64,000 nucleotides of DNA from JBDSLU01 sp963844435. GTDB taxonomy: Bacteria; Acidobacteriota; Vicinamibacteria; Vicinamibacterales; Vicinamibacteraceae. The notes beneath the pieces are model-generated. The model saw nothing but the letters and a program-made list of their open reading frames with translations, searched no databases and was not told the origin of the DNA. The stretch lies in the NCBI GenBank assembly GCA_963844435.1, contig CAWJOG010000014.1, forward strand, positions 1 through 64,000. The letters run 5' to 3'. This document shows, one piece after another, positions 1 through 8,311 of this stretch; the stretch's first letter is position 1; every line of letters begins with the position of its first letter. The translations under genes and the position numbers were made by a program.

Positions 1-237
1 CGGGCTCGGACCGTTTGCGCTGCTCGGCCGCTTCACCGGCGTCGCCGGCGCGGCCACCTTCGCGCCCATCGACGCGCTGCTGAGCGGCGCCGACGCGCTC
101 CTCGGCCTCGTCGTCGCCACCGTCACGATTTGCGCGACGCCTGGTCGACGTCCTGCGACTTCCTGCCCGACTTCAACATAGCGCTGGAAACCGCCACCGA
201 CCCCTCCGAGCCCGAACTCTCGTCCGCGGTGCGCTGA
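1..237 (+). pseudogene. 3' remnant of an unidentified gene, cut by the window edge
   Basis: Two frames look protein-like in turn. A hydrophobic Ala/Leu-rich stretch (ALLGRFTGVAGAATFAPI) covers about the first 120 bases. After a frame change near 130 comes a C-terminal tail containing FLPDFNIALETA, ending at TGA 235-237. The same tail recurs at 860-963 with its own stop. I do not recognise the family. The change of frame and the clipped 5' end leave no intact gene here. It matters because its 3' end is one half of a direct repeat that brackets the cox remnants. Confidence 0.35.
132..195 (+). repeat. Direct repeat, upstream copy (gene 3' end), pair with 860-921
   Basis: About 62 bases match 860-921 with a few substitutions and small indels. 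Both copies encode DFLPDFNIALETA and both run on to an in-frame TGA (235-237 and 961-963). Sequence between the copies holds cox-gene fragments on the opposite strand. This is the same arrangement as the repeats around 28.1, 40.4 and 60 kb. Confidence 0.6.
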
Positions 238-289
238 CCCTCTCACCGGGCGAGACGCCCGCTCCGCGGGACGGCCGTCGCAGCCACTC

Positions 290-744
290 TCAATGCCTCA
301 CTTGGAGACGTGCGACCCGGTCCTCTGCCAGGAACGCATAGAACCGATCCATCGTCGTCCGCGCGGCTCCTTCGACCAGACGCTGGCCGAGCCGCGCGAT
401 GGTGCCACCGACGTCCGCCTGGGCGGCGATCTTCACGAGCGTGCGCTCCCCGCGGCTTCGAGTATGACGCGCGCCTGTCCCTTGACGAAGCCGGGGCGGC
501 CGGTCCCTTCGACGGCCAGCGGTGACGACTGCGGCGGGACGAGGTCCAGCAGCGCCACGGTGCCCTTGAAGTCGCCGGAGAGCGCGGCAATCGCCACACC
601 GAGATCGACCTCGTAGCGATTGTTGCCCGCTGGCCGGAGGCCGCGGCAGCCGGGCAGGCACGCGGCGATCGCCTCCGTGTCCATGAGCAGCGCCCAGGTC
701 CGCTCCACAGTGGCGTCGAAGGTATACGTCGCCTCGAGATTCAT
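290..744 (-). pseudogene. coxG: CoxG-like SRPBCC protein (CO dehydrogenase subunit G family), frameshifted
   Basis: Starting at ATG 742-744, the product begins MNLEATYTFDATVERTWALL, then IAACLPGCRGL and the GDFKGTVALLDL strand: a START/SRPBCC fold of the CoxG family. These proteins help mature or anchor molybdenum CO-dehydrogenase-type hydroxylases at the membrane. Near 455-460 the frame changes by one base, consistent with a lost G in a GGGG run. It then continues as ERTLVKIAAQADVGGTIARLG to a TGA at 290-292. Without the shift the protein would be about 150 aa, normal for the family. A coxE tail lies directly upstream, the usual cox order, but no coxMSL or coxD gene is present. It is a stranded fragment of a cox cluster. 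Confidence 0.7.
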
Positions 745-855
745 CGTTGATCCGTCGTCTGAAGCGAGGATCCTGCCGCAACGCCGCCTGCATGCCGCGC
801 GTCAGCGGCTCGTATCCCGCCCGGAGGAGCGGGTTGAGCGAGATCACGCGGCGGC
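745..855 (-). pseudogene. C-terminal remnant of a CoxE-like VWA protein
   Basis: Reading leftwards from about 850, this stretch encodes ISLNPLLRAGYEPLTRGMQ followed by AALRQDP. That resembles the end of VWA-containing CoxE proteins, which work with the MoxR-type ATPase CoxD in maturing Mo-hydroxylases. The body of the gene is missing. To the right of 860 the sequence becomes the second copy of an unrelated gene end on the other strand. The frame runs into coxG without a stop, so the end is also damaged. Identification rests on about 30 residues. Confidence 0.45.
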
Positions 856-963
856 ATCCGCGCGACGCTGGTCTACGTCCGCGACTTCCTGCCCGACTTC
901 AACATCGCGCTGGAAACCGCAGCCGACGCGCCGCGGACGGATGTGTCCGCCGCAGTGCAGTGA
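856..963 (+). pseudogene. Second copy of the FLPDFNIALETA gene end
   Basis: In frame with TGA 961-963, the sequence reads IRATLVYVRDFLPDFNIALE and then TAADAPRTDVSAAVQ. The first 62 bases (860-921) repeat 132-195. After that the two tails diverge in sequence but keep similar length and a stop. No gene body precedes this copy on the plus strand. It is a displaced gene end rather than a gene. Confidence 0.45.
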
Positions 964-1557
964 GCATGACGTGACCCATCTATAGCGGAGGCCGACCGCT
1001 CCCCAGCACTTCGCGTTGATCCCTGGGTTGAGCGGCGAGATCTCTAGGGACTGCGCCTCGATCTCTAAAGCTCCCCCGAATCGTCACAATTCTGTCGCGC
1101 AGGTTCTATGACGACATTTCCATTCTCCAGACTGAGCGGGAACGGCTCGCCTTGCTCGGGCGGCCTTGTTCGTCCGCGAGCCGTCCGCGCCAAAGTGAGC
1201 TCTCGTGTCGGGCTGGTAGCGCTTTCCCGATTCTACGTACGCAAAATCGGCGCGACATGCGCGAGCGGCGACTGCGACATACAGAACGGCTCTAACCGCG
1301 ACAGGACCGATGCGTCGAAAGTGCACCGGAGCGGCCGGTGTATGATCAGCTTGGTTCGAACGGCGTGTGGTACTATCGTTCGTTTGCTCCCTGCTGCCCT
1401 GAAGGTCCTGCGCAATCCTTTCATTGCCGACGGAGCCTGGTCTGATACGGATCGCTGGCCAGCTTCATCTGCGTCATAACGACCGTCGTAGCGTCCGGAA
1501 GGGCGCTCGGCATCGCTTCCTTTCGCTTCCCCGCTGCGAGTTCATTGTGGTCCTCGC
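964..1557. other. Gene-free stretch before the acyltransferase gene
   Basis: No frame gives a recognisable protein. The longest candidates have no family-like motif and no plausible start signal. Base composition is visibly less GC-rich than the flanking genes. I see no tRNA or strong hairpin. It probably holds decayed sequence plus the promoter for the gene at 1558. Confidence 0.5.
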
Positions 1558-2760
1558 ATGCGAACTGAGATTCTTTGCGACGCCGCTGCATTCGAGACAC
1601 TCGAGCACGAGTGGGACGCGCTCCTGAACGAGCAGACCAAAGGTACGTATTTCCTGCGGCCGCATTGGAACCGCTTGTGGTGGCGGTACCATGCCCCTCC
1701 CGACAGTGGCCTTCGCATCGTGACGTGCCGCATCGAGGACGGCAGCCTCGTTGGCGTTGCGCCTTTTTATGTGGCGCTACGCCGCGTCCTCGGGATTCCC
1801 GCCGCTCGCGAACTTCGGTTCCTCGGTACTGGAATCGAGCTCAAGACCAGCGAATCGCTGGACCTGGTCGCGAGGCCAGGTTTGGAGGCCGAAGTTGCGC
1901 AGGCGATCGCCGAACGCGTGGGGCGCGACTCCGCGTGGGATCGGGCGTGGCTCGTCCAGGTGCCGCAGGACGCGAAGGCGATGGAACACTTCGCCCGCGC
2001 CATGGGCGGCAGCATGCGAACGCGTGAATACGATCGCGCGCCCTATATCGACACGTCAATCGACTGGACCGCGCTGAAGGCAACGTATGGTAGGTCGATG
2101 CGGCGCAACATCGAGTACTACTCGCGTCGCCTCTTCAAGACCTACCCGTGTGAGTTCCACGTCGTCGCCGCGCAGGATGAGATCGCGCCGGCTCTGGATG
2201 CGATGGTGCGCCTGCATCAGGCACGCTGGCGTCGCAAGGGCGAACTCGGGGCTTTCGGCGACGGGCGCTTCGAGGTCCTCCTGCGAGCCGCCGCCGAAGA
2301 GGCCTTCAAGGCCGGGTACCTTCGTATATGGGTGCTGAAGATCGAGGGACGCATCGAGGGCGTGTTGTTGGGATTTCTCGACCACGGCGTCCTGCACTAC
2401 CTTCAGAAGGGCTTCAATCCGGAGTTTGCCAAGGACGACCTCGGCACCGTGCTCCTCGCGCTCTCCGTGAAGGCATGTGTGGAGGACCCGGCCGTCCACA
2501 TGTTCGACTTGATGGGTGGCGGCGCACCTTACAAGAGCATGTGGGCTCGCTCGGAAACGGTCAACGTCGTCAACGAGATGGTTCGTCCCAATTGGCGAAG
2601 CGCCCTCTTGAGCAGCCGGGACAGTGTCTGGGGCGCCGCGCGGCTTGCCTATCGGACCGTGACGCCGACGTGGTTGCGCCGGGTCCGGAGAGAGCGTATC
2701 CGCACGCAAAGAACACGCGTCCTGGACGGCACTGACGAGGCCTCGGTCGAGCCCGACTGA
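1558..2760 (+). CDS. GNAT/FemAB-like acyltransferase (CelD / BioF2-like domain)
   Basis: 400 aa, ATG start. The product begins MRTEILCDAAAFETLEHEWD. It carries the acyl-CoA-acyltransferase fold seen in CelD/BcsL and FemAB-like enzymes: an N-terminal subdomain up to about residue 150, then the Acetyltransf_6 region at about 165-310. The latter includes YGRSMRRNIEYYSRRL and LRIWVLKIEGRIEGVLLGF, and the late motif DLMGGGAPYKSMWA is typical. Relatives act on exopolysaccharide or cell-surface precursors in the cytosol, but the substrate here cannot be told. No polysaccharide genes adjoin it and the next gene is convergent. Family is clear, exact role unknown. Confidence 0.75.
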   Translation: MRTEILCDAAAFETLEHEWDALLNEQTKGTYFLRPHWNRLWWRYHAPPDSGLRIVTCRIEDGSLVGVAPFYVALRRVLGIPAARELRFLGTGIELKTSESLDLVARPGLEAEVAQAIAERVGRDSAWDRAWLVQVPQDAKAMEHFARAMGGSMRTREYDRAPYIDTSIDWTALKATYGRSMRRNIEYYSRRLFKTYPCEFHVVAAQDEIAPALDAMVRLHQARWRRKGELGAFGDGRFEVLLRAAAEEAFKAGYLRIWVLKIEGRIEGVLLGFLDHGVLHYLQKGFNPEFAKDDLGTVLLALSVKACVEDPAVHMFDLMGGGAPYKSMWARSETVNVVNEMVRPNWRSALLSSRDSVWGAARLAYRTVTPTWLRRVRRERIRTQRTRVLDGTDEASVEPD

Positions 2761-2776
2761 AATCTCCAGGCTCCCG

Positions 2777-4259
2777 TCAGCAGACCGTCAGGTACTTGAT
2801 GTAGACGGTCTTGCTGTCGGTGAAGAACTGCGTCGCGAGCGGTCCCTGCTCGCGCCAGCCGCTGCTCGAGTCCTTGATCCCGCCGAACGGGATGTGGTAC
2901 TCGACGCCCGCCGACGGCAGGTTGACCATCACCATGCCGGCTTCGGCGCGCTCGACGTACTCGAGCGCGCGGCTCACGTTGGTCGTGCAGATCGACGCCG
3001 ACAGCCCGAAGCGCACGTCGTTGGCGAGCGCCACCGCGTCGTTGAAGTCCTTCGCTTCGATGATCCCGAGCAGCGGGCCGAACACCTCGTCCTGACCCAG
3101 CTGCGACTTCGACGCCACGCCGGTCATGATCGCCGGCCGGCTGAACCAGCCGTTGGCGTGCGGACCCTCGGACAGCCGCTCGCCGCCGTGCACGAGCGTC
3201 GCCCCTTCCTGCTTGCCGATGTCGAGATAGCGCAGCGTCGTCTTCAGCTGCTTCTCGTCGATGGCCGGCCCGAGCTCGGTCGACGGGTCGCGCGGGTCGC
3301 CGATCTTCAGCTTCTCGGCGCGGGCGACGAGGCGCTCGACGAACGGCTGCACGGCGCCCTTCTCGACGATGGCGCGGCTGGTGGCGGTGCAGCGCTGGCC
3401 GGTCGAGAAGAACGCGGCGTTCAGCACGCAGTCGACGGCGACGTCCATGTCCGCGTCGGCCAGCACGATGGTCGGGTTCTTGCCGCCCATCTCCAGCTGG
3501 ACGCGCGCCAGCCGCTCCGCGCCGACCGCGGCGATGCCCTTGCCGACGCCGTCCGAGCCGGTGAACGAGATGGCCTTGACGAGCGGATGCGCGACGAGCG
3601 GCGTGCCGACGCGCGATCCCGATCCGGTGACGAGGTTCAGGACGCCCTTGGGGATGCCGGCCTGCTCGAGGATCTTCGACGAGCTCGAGCGACGTGAGCG
3701 GCGCCTGCGAGGCCGGCTTGAACACGACCGCGTTGCCCGAGACGAGCGCCGGCGCCATCTTCCAGGTCGGGATGGCGATGGGGAAGTTCCACGGCGCGAT
3801 CAGGGCCACCACGCCGAGCGGCTGCCGGATCGTGTACATGAACACGCGCGGCCGCTCCGACGGGATCGTCTGGCCGGCCATCCGCGCGCCTTCGCCGCCG
3901 AAGTACTCGAGGATGCGGACCGCGCGCGTGACCTCGCCCTTGGCCTCGCCGATCGTCTTGCCTTCCTCGCGGCTGAGGAGGTCGGCCATTTCGGCGATCT
4001 TGCCTTCGAGGATCGCGGCCGCCTTGAGCAGGATCTTGCCGCGCGCCGGCGCCGGCATGGACGCCCAGCCGGGGAACGCCTTCTGCGCCGCCTGGACCGC
4101 CGCGTCGACGTCGGCCGCGTCCGAATCCTGCAGCAGCCCGACGACGTCGCGCGTGTCGGCCGGGTTGATGTTCTCGAACGTGCGGCCGCTGCGGGACGCG
4201 CGCCATTCACCGTCGATGAAGTTGAGGTATGTGGTGGGAGCCACCGTTGCCGTGGGCAT
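2777..4259 (-). CDS. NAD(P)+ aldehyde dehydrogenase, probably 2,5-dioxovalerate (ketoglutarate semialdehyde) type; one frameshift
   Basis: About 494 aa once one extra base near 3677 is discounted; the frame resumes as LEQAGIPKG. ATG 4257-4259 begins MPTATVAPTTYLNFIDGEW. Family landmarks are APWNFP, the general-base Glu in LEMGGKNP, and the nucleophile Cys in STGQRCTAT. Closest in style to ketoglutarate-semialdehyde dehydrogenases, which finish non-phosphorylative pentose or sugar-acid oxidation. The FAH-family dehydratase two genes upstream fits that pathway. A TAGAAT box at 4266-4271 (minus strand) lies 6 nt before the ATG, so this gene may have its own leaderless promoter inside the cluster. 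Substrate is inferred from context only. Confidence 0.85.
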
Positions 4260-4268
4260 CCGGTGATT

Positions 4269-4718
4269 CTATCGCCCCTGGTAGACGTCCGGGATGGTCT
4301 TGTCCATGAACCGCCCAAATTCGGTCCGAGTGAACCCGGATTTCTCGTACAGCCCGTGGGCATCGCGCGTCGTGAGCGCGAGCCGCCGGAGGCCCTGGAG
4401 GCCCCGGTCGGCGAGGACGGTTTCCATGAGCCAGACGCCGAGGCCGCGGCCGCGATGGGCCTCGAGGACGTAGACGTCGCAGAGATAGGCGAACGTGGTC
4501 CAGTCGGTGATGACACGCGCGAAGCCGACCTGGGCGCCGTCCGGGGCGTAGAGCCCGTAGCCCGCGGAGTGCGCCAGCGATTGCGCCACCGTCGCGCGCG
4601 GAATGCCCGCCGCCCAGTAGGACCGGGTCAGGTAGGCGTGGATGGCATCCACGTCCAGCCGCGCCGGATCGTTCGAGATGGTGTAGCCGTCACGCTGGAC
4701 GGAAACGAGCTCGGTCAT
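4269..4718 (-). CDS. GNAT family N-acetyltransferase
   Basis: 149 aa, start ATG 4716-4718 (MTELVSVQRDGYTI). It shows the acetyl-CoA binding motif A as HRGRGLGVWLM, preceded by the LCDVYVLEAH strand, and ends with the family's YEKSGFTRTE segment. This type acetylates small amines in the cytosol and is often annotated without a known substrate. It starts 7 bases after the stop of the DUF2071 gene and ends 9 bases before the aldehyde dehydrogenase start, so it is co-oriented and tightly packed with the sugar-acid cluster. Confidence 0.85.
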   Translation of the reverse strand: MTELVSVQRDGYTISNDPARLDVDAIHAYLTRSYWAAGIPRATVAQSLAHSAGYGLYAPDGAQVGFARVITDWTTFAYLCDVYVLEAHRGRGLGVWLMETVLADRGLQGLRRLALTTRDAHGLYEKSGFTRTEFGRFMDKTIPDVYQGR

Positions 4719-4725
4719 CGGGAAA

Positions 4726-5487
4726 TCATCGCGTGCCGGCGCGGCCGACGTCCAGCCGCCGGCCGCGGAACACCGAGACCGGCGAGCCCACGGCCACGAA
4801 CGCCGACTGCGGCGGACCGGCGAGGATCCGGGCGAAGTCGGGGCCGTAGAGCCGATCGGCGGCGCCTTCGAAGCGCGCGGTGTCCGCCGTCCACACCGCC
4901 CAGCGCGGGTGCGCCACCTCGTATTCGAGCGTGCCGCCGTCGCGCTGTCGCGTGTAGCCCCAGTAGTGCTCGGTGATGAACTCCGCTTCCGAGCCGGCGA
5001 CGAGCGGCTGTGCCGGGCCGGACACGCTGGCGCCGACGGCAAAGCGACGGCCGCCATGCTGCCAGCGGTACGCCACGGCGCCGCCGGTGCGCGGGTCCAG
5101 ATCGATCGCGTGCCCCATGCGCACCGCGAGGTAGGGCTCGTTGTAGATCCAGCGCGCGACGGCGGCGATGGCGCGGCGGGGCACCAGCTCGCGGATGAAC
5201 ACGACGGCCCGCCGCAGCGTGCCGTCCTCGGCGACGCGGCGCACGTAGAAGCGCAGGTTCACCTCGTCGAAGCGGCGATGGCCGGGGATCGGCACGCCGG
5301 CGAGGCGCGTGTCCTCGAAGCGGAAGCCGACGAGGCTGATCAGCGGCTGCCCGAGCCACGGATCGAGCGTCGTGCCGGCGGGCACGAGCGGCGCCAGGAG
5401 CGCCGCGGGGCAGGCGTAGTTGAGGAGCACGAGGTGCTCCCAGCGGGCAGTGAGGAAAGGGCGCCGCGGTGCGGGCGCCCCGCTCAT
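4726..5487 (-). CDS. DUF2071 / YqjF family protein
   Basis: 253 aa. The start chosen is ATG 5485-5487 (MSGAPAPRRPFLTARWEHLV), five bases after the stop of the FAH gene. Characteristic DUF2071 segments are LNYACPAALLAPLVPAGTTLD, LVGFRFEDTRL and EVNLRFYVRR; the late part has TEHYWGYTRQRDGGTLEYEV. The family has an acetoacetate-decarboxylase-like beta-barrel fold and no settled biochemical function. It is translationally packed between the dehydratase and the acetyltransferase. Confidence 0.85.
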   Translation of the reverse strand: MSGAPAPRRPFLTARWEHLVLLNYACPAALLAPLVPAGTTLDPWLGQPLISLVGFRFEDTRLAGVPIPGHRRFDEVNLRFYVRRVAEDGTLRRAVVFIRELVPRRAIAAVARWIYNEPYLAVRMGHAIDLDPRTGGAVAYRWQHGGRRFAVGASVSGPAQPLVAGSEAEFITEHYWGYTRQRDGGTLEYEVAHPRWAVWTADTARFEGAADRLYGPDFARILAGPPQSAFVAVGSPVSVFRGRRLDVGRAGTR

Positions 5488-5492
5488 GCGCG

Positions 5493-6386
5493 TCACACGA
5501 AGGCGACGGGGTTGCTCAGCGTGCCGAGCTGCGGCGAGCTGATCACCACGACGTCGCCGGGCTCGAGGCCCGAGCCGAGCGGCTGGATGATGCCGGTGCC
5601 GGTCGAGAGGACCGTGCCGGTGGGCACGTCGTTCGACTTGCGCAGCCACTCGACGAGATCGGGCAGCTTGCGCTTCAACTGGCCGGTCGTCGCGGTGCCC
5701 TTGAACACCTCGGTGGTGCCGCGCGAGACGACCATCGTGACCTCGATGCCATAGGGATCCGCGACTTCGTCCGGCGTGACGATCGTCGGTCCGCACGAGA
5801 AGCAGCCGTCGTAGACCTTCGACTGCGGCAGGTAGAGCGGGTTGTCGCGCTCGATGTCCCAGGCCGACACGTCGTTGGCCAGCGTGTAGCCGAGGATGGC
5901 GCCGCCGCGCGACACGATGACGCACACCTCGGGCTCGGCGGCGGTGAACGTGGAGTCCTTGCGGCGGCCGACCGGCTGGTGCGGCCCGGCCGAGCGCGAC
6001 GCGGTGGCCTTGAAGAACAGCTCAGGGCGCGGCGCCTCGTAGATCTTGTCGTAGATGCCGAGGCCTTCCTCGCGGAAGTCGGCGCTGCGGCGGTAGGTGA
6101 CGCCGGCGCCCCATACCTCCGGCGGCACGATCGGGATCGCCAGCGTGAAGCCGCCGGCCTTGCCCGTCTTCTCGAGCGCGGGCCAGTCGACGGACACGGT
6201 GACGCCGCCCGTGCGCTGCTCGTCGAACCAGCCGGCGAGGTCGAGGCCGTCCTGATCGGCGGCCGTCAGCAGATCGAGGGTCGAGGCGAAGCCGGCCTGG
6301 CCGGCGGTGGCGACGTCGGCACGTCCGCCGGCGAGGGCGCCGGGGCAGAGTCGGCCCTGCGCGTCGAGAACTTGGAACAGTCGCAT
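5493..6386 (-). CDS. Fumarylacetoacetate hydrolase-family protein, likely 2-keto-3-deoxy-sugar-acid dehydratase
   Basis: 297 aa, ATG 6384-6386 (MRLFQVLDAQGRL). The C-terminal FAH domain includes the metal-binding EPEVCVIV segment, NDVSAWDIERDN, KVYDGCFSCGP and a GTGIIQPLG turn. The YRRSADFREEG insert and the long N-terminal region resemble 2-keto-3-deoxy-arabinonate/xylonate dehydratases rather than true fumarylacetoacetases. Such enzymes produce 2,5-dioxovalerate, the substrate of the aldehyde dehydrogenase at 2777-4259. Together they form a plausible route from pentonates to 2-oxoglutarate. No sugar dehydrogenase or sugar-acid dehydratase is visible in this cluster. Confidence 0.8.
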   Translation of the reverse strand: MRLFQVLDAQGRLCPGALAGGRADVATAGQAGFASTLDLLTAADQDGLDLAGWFDEQRTGGVTVSVDWPALEKTGKAGGFTLAIPIVPPEVWGAGVTYRRSADFREEGLGIYDKIYEAPRPELFFKATASRSAGPHQPVGRRKDSTFTAAEPEVCVIVSRGGAILGYTLANDVSAWDIERDNPLYLPQSKVYDGCFSCGPTIVTPDEVADPYGIEVTMVVSRGTTEVFKGTATTGQLKRKLPDLVEWLRKSNDVPTGTVLSTGTGIIQPLGSGLEPGDVVVISSPQLGTLSNPVAFV

Positions 6387-6455
6387 GTGAATCCGTCAGC
6401 GTGAAGCGTGAGAAACGAGCGTCGGGGCGGATGCGGGCCGCGGCTGGCGTCAGGA

Positions 6456-7277
6456 CTAGATCTGCGACGCCGCCGACGGCCGCAGCAGCCAGGTGGTGAT
6501 GTTCGAGACGATGTCCGCGTCGGCGAAGCCCGGCGTCTGCGCGACCTTGCGCCACTCCGGATCGCCGATGAAGCTGCTCCAGTTCTTCTCCCGCGCGGCG
6601 AGCGAGTCGTGCACGAGCATGTAGGCGAGGCAGGGCATCCGCGGCCCGGCGATCATCCGCGCGAAGAAGACCGGGACGAGGCCGGTGCGCTTGAAGATCG
6701 CGATCTCGCCGAGCTTCTCGAACATCTCGACCTTCTTCAGGTGCGCCTTCTCGCTGGCGCTCTCGTAGATGCGCAGCTCGAAGATGCGCGGCGCCTTGGC
6801 CGCGGTCTGGGGCGGCAGCTCGACGCGCGGGAACGTCGGGAACGCCTGCAGCAGCCACGTCTCCTGGCGCACGTAGGCGGGATCGACGGCGGTCGCGTCG
6901 GCGTACGGCGCCGCGGCGGCCTGGTACTCGGCGTCCTTGGCGAACGTGTCTTCGAGCGCGAGGAACGGCGCCGTCGACGCGAACGGCGTCAGCGCGAACA
7001 GGCTCGGCTGCGGCGGGCCGGCAATCGGCTCGAACACGCCGACCGGGCCGGCGCCGGCGCGCGTCAGCGCCGGGACACGGGCCTTGGCGAAGTATTCACC
7101 CAGGCGCCGCGGCTGGCCGGTGCGCAGCGTGTAGTGCTGCCAGACGAAGAGGCTCGGCGCGGCCGGCGCCGTGGCGCCGGCGCCTTGCGCCGCGTCGCCT
7201 GGAGAGGCAAACGGACTGGAGAGACTGGTCATGAGCGGCGCGGCGATCGCGGTCGACAGGAAGTGGCGACGGTCCAC
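6456..7277 (-). CDS. Secreted NIPSNAP-family protein
   Basis: 273 aa from GTG 7275-7277. This start gives VDRRHFLSTAIAAPLMTSL, an RR-containing Tat-like signal. It is preceded by TAAGCT (7286-7291, minus strand) 8 nt upstream, the leaderless layout seen elsewhere here. Two ferredoxin-like NIPSNAP repeats follow: one around FVWQHYTLRTGQ and one around RIFELRIYESASEK to WSSFIGDPEWRKV. The family is widespread and its function is unsettled. It heads the minus-strand cluster with the FAH dehydratase, about 70 bases away. An upstream ATG would add an Arg/Pro-rich stretch made of repeat R1, which is unlikely to be coding. Confidence 0.8.
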   Translation of the reverse strand: MDRRHFLSTAIAAPLMTSLSSPFASPGDAAQGAGATAPAAPSLFVWQHYTLRTGQPRRLGEYFAKARVPALTRAGAGPVGVFEPIAGPPQPSLFALTPFASTAPFLALEDTFAKDAEYQAAAAPYADATAVDPAYVRQETWLLQAFPTFPRVELPPQTAAKAPRIFELRIYESASEKAHLKKVEMFEKLGEIAIFKRTGLVPVFFARMIAGPRMPCLAYMLVHDSLAAREKNWSSFIGDPEWRKVAQTPGFADADIVSNITTWLLRPSAASQI

Positions 7278-7319
7278 GGCAGGGAAGCTTATCGCAATCG
7301 CGCCGGCATTTGTTCGCGG

Positions 7320-7438
7320 GGCGAGCGGGCCGGGCCGTCGCCCGCGTGGCGGCGCCGCGGCGCGCCCAGCGCCGCGAATAGCAGACGCCACGCCACCGGG
7401 GCGACCCCGGCCGCGCGTGAGAGCGCGGCCGGCAACCG
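7320..7438 (+). repeat. Two-hairpin intergenic repeat, copy R1
   Basis: Lies between two divergent genes. It has a first hairpin CGCGGCGC-gccca-GCGCCGCG with an outer GTGGCG/CGCCAC pair, then a second hairpin CCGGCCGCGC-gtgaga-GCGCGGCCGG. The same order of hairpins and loops, and long stretches of matching bases, occur at 28141-28262 (reverse strand, closest relative), 40308-40433 and 52748-52845. Not protein-coding by appearance. The -10 box of the toxin gene begins 13 bases to its right. Confidence 0.75.
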
Positions 7439-7462
7439 ACAGTGCTCGGATAGCATAGGGTC

Positions 7463-7926
7463 GTGCGAATCCTCGCGCTCCTGGTCGCGCTCTTCACGGC
7501 GCTGCCCATCGCGTCCGTCCAGGCGCAGGCGCCGCGTCGCGATCTCGCGGCCGACGAGCGCTGCGGCGGCCACACGGTGGCGCGGCACGTCGGGAAGACC
7601 AACCGCGAGCTCGCCGATCGCCTGCGGCAGCAGCCGGACATTTCGGCGGCTTCGACCTACACCGATCTGCGGACCGCCGAGACCGTCGTCGGCGCGGCGC
7701 TCGCCAGGGAGCGCAGCCGCATCGAGACGTGGTCGGCGCGGCGCGGATCGCGGCCGAACCTGGCGCTGCGCTACACGTCACCCGGGCCGCAGCCGATCGG
7801 CCGGTCGTGGCAGCGCGGCAAGAGTCGCGCCCGACGGCTGCTTCCAGGCCGTCGTCGTGCTGCGCTGGGACGTCTCGCGCGAGCGCGTTCTGCGTGCTGA
7901 CGTCGTATCCCGAGGTCGCACGATGA
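7463..7926 (+). CDS. Secreted RNase A-like toxin (CdiA-CT RNase A domain), frameshifted near its end
   Basis: GTG start with TAGCAT at 7451-7456, 6 nt upstream. A signal peptide (VRILALLVALFTALPIASV, cleavage near AQA) leads directly into one catalytic domain. Landmarks are GGHTVARHVGKT (family His), then FDTL-like STYTDLRTAETVVGAAL, and the closing VLTSYPEVAR with the Thr and Tyr used by the CdiA-CT RNase A family. Two frame changes (about 7800-7830 and near 7885) separate the IGR, AVVVLRWD and LTSYP blocks, probably sequence errors. The stop overlaps the immunity gene start (ATGA). Unlike CdiA, it lacks any filament or pretoxin region, so export would be by its own signal peptide. Confidence 0.75.
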
Positions 7927-8303
7927 GCGTGTCGAAGAAGACGCCGCGCGCCGCCGCCCGTTCGACACGGACGCGGGTGACGAGCCGGTCCCGCGCCGCC
8001 GCGGCGCGCCAGCGGTTCCCGGCCATCGAGGCGTTCTGCGACGCCTACCTGAACCAGGACGTCCACGACGTCTACGGCAGCCCCGCGGCCGCCGCCGACG
8101 CGTTCCTCGCCGACGCCAGCGCCGGCGAGATCCGGCAGCTGCGCACGGAGTGGAAGGCCTTCCGCGCCGCCCTTCCGCGCGGCGCGTCCGCCGATCGCCT
8201 GGCCCGCTTTCAACACACCTTCGCGGCCGGCTGGGCCCCTTCGCGCTTCAGCCAGGTGGCCGCGGTCTTCGCGCGCCTCAGCGCGCCTTCGTCCCGGGAG
8301 TGA
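7923..8303 (+). CDS. Immunity protein of CdiI_2 type for the RNase A-like toxin
   Basis: 126 aa. ATG 7923-7925 overlaps the toxin stop. After a basic N-terminal tail (about 28 residues) comes RFPAIEAFCDAYLNQDVHDV with YGSPAAAADAFL and EIRQLRTEW. This pattern (Fxxl..Fl..Y..QD, then a Y/D GSP-A..dFL helix) is that of contact-dependent-inhibition immunity proteins of the CdiI_2 family. It would bind and block the toxin in the cytosol. The basic tail before the domain is unusual; an internal start could omit it. Pairing with the toxin by direct overlap strongly supports the call. Confidence 0.75.
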   Translation: MSVSKKTPRAAARSTRTRVTSRSRAAAARQRFPAIEAFCDAYLNQDVHDVYGSPAAAADAFLADASAGEIRQLRTEWKAFRAALPRGASADRLARFQHTFAAGWAPSRFSQVAAVFARLSAPSSRE

Positions 8304-8311
8304 CGCCACGC

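Noticed and set aside
1340..1390. A possible tRNA T-arm (GGTTCGAAC)
   Set aside because: No acceptor stem, D-arm or anticodon arm could be drawn around it.
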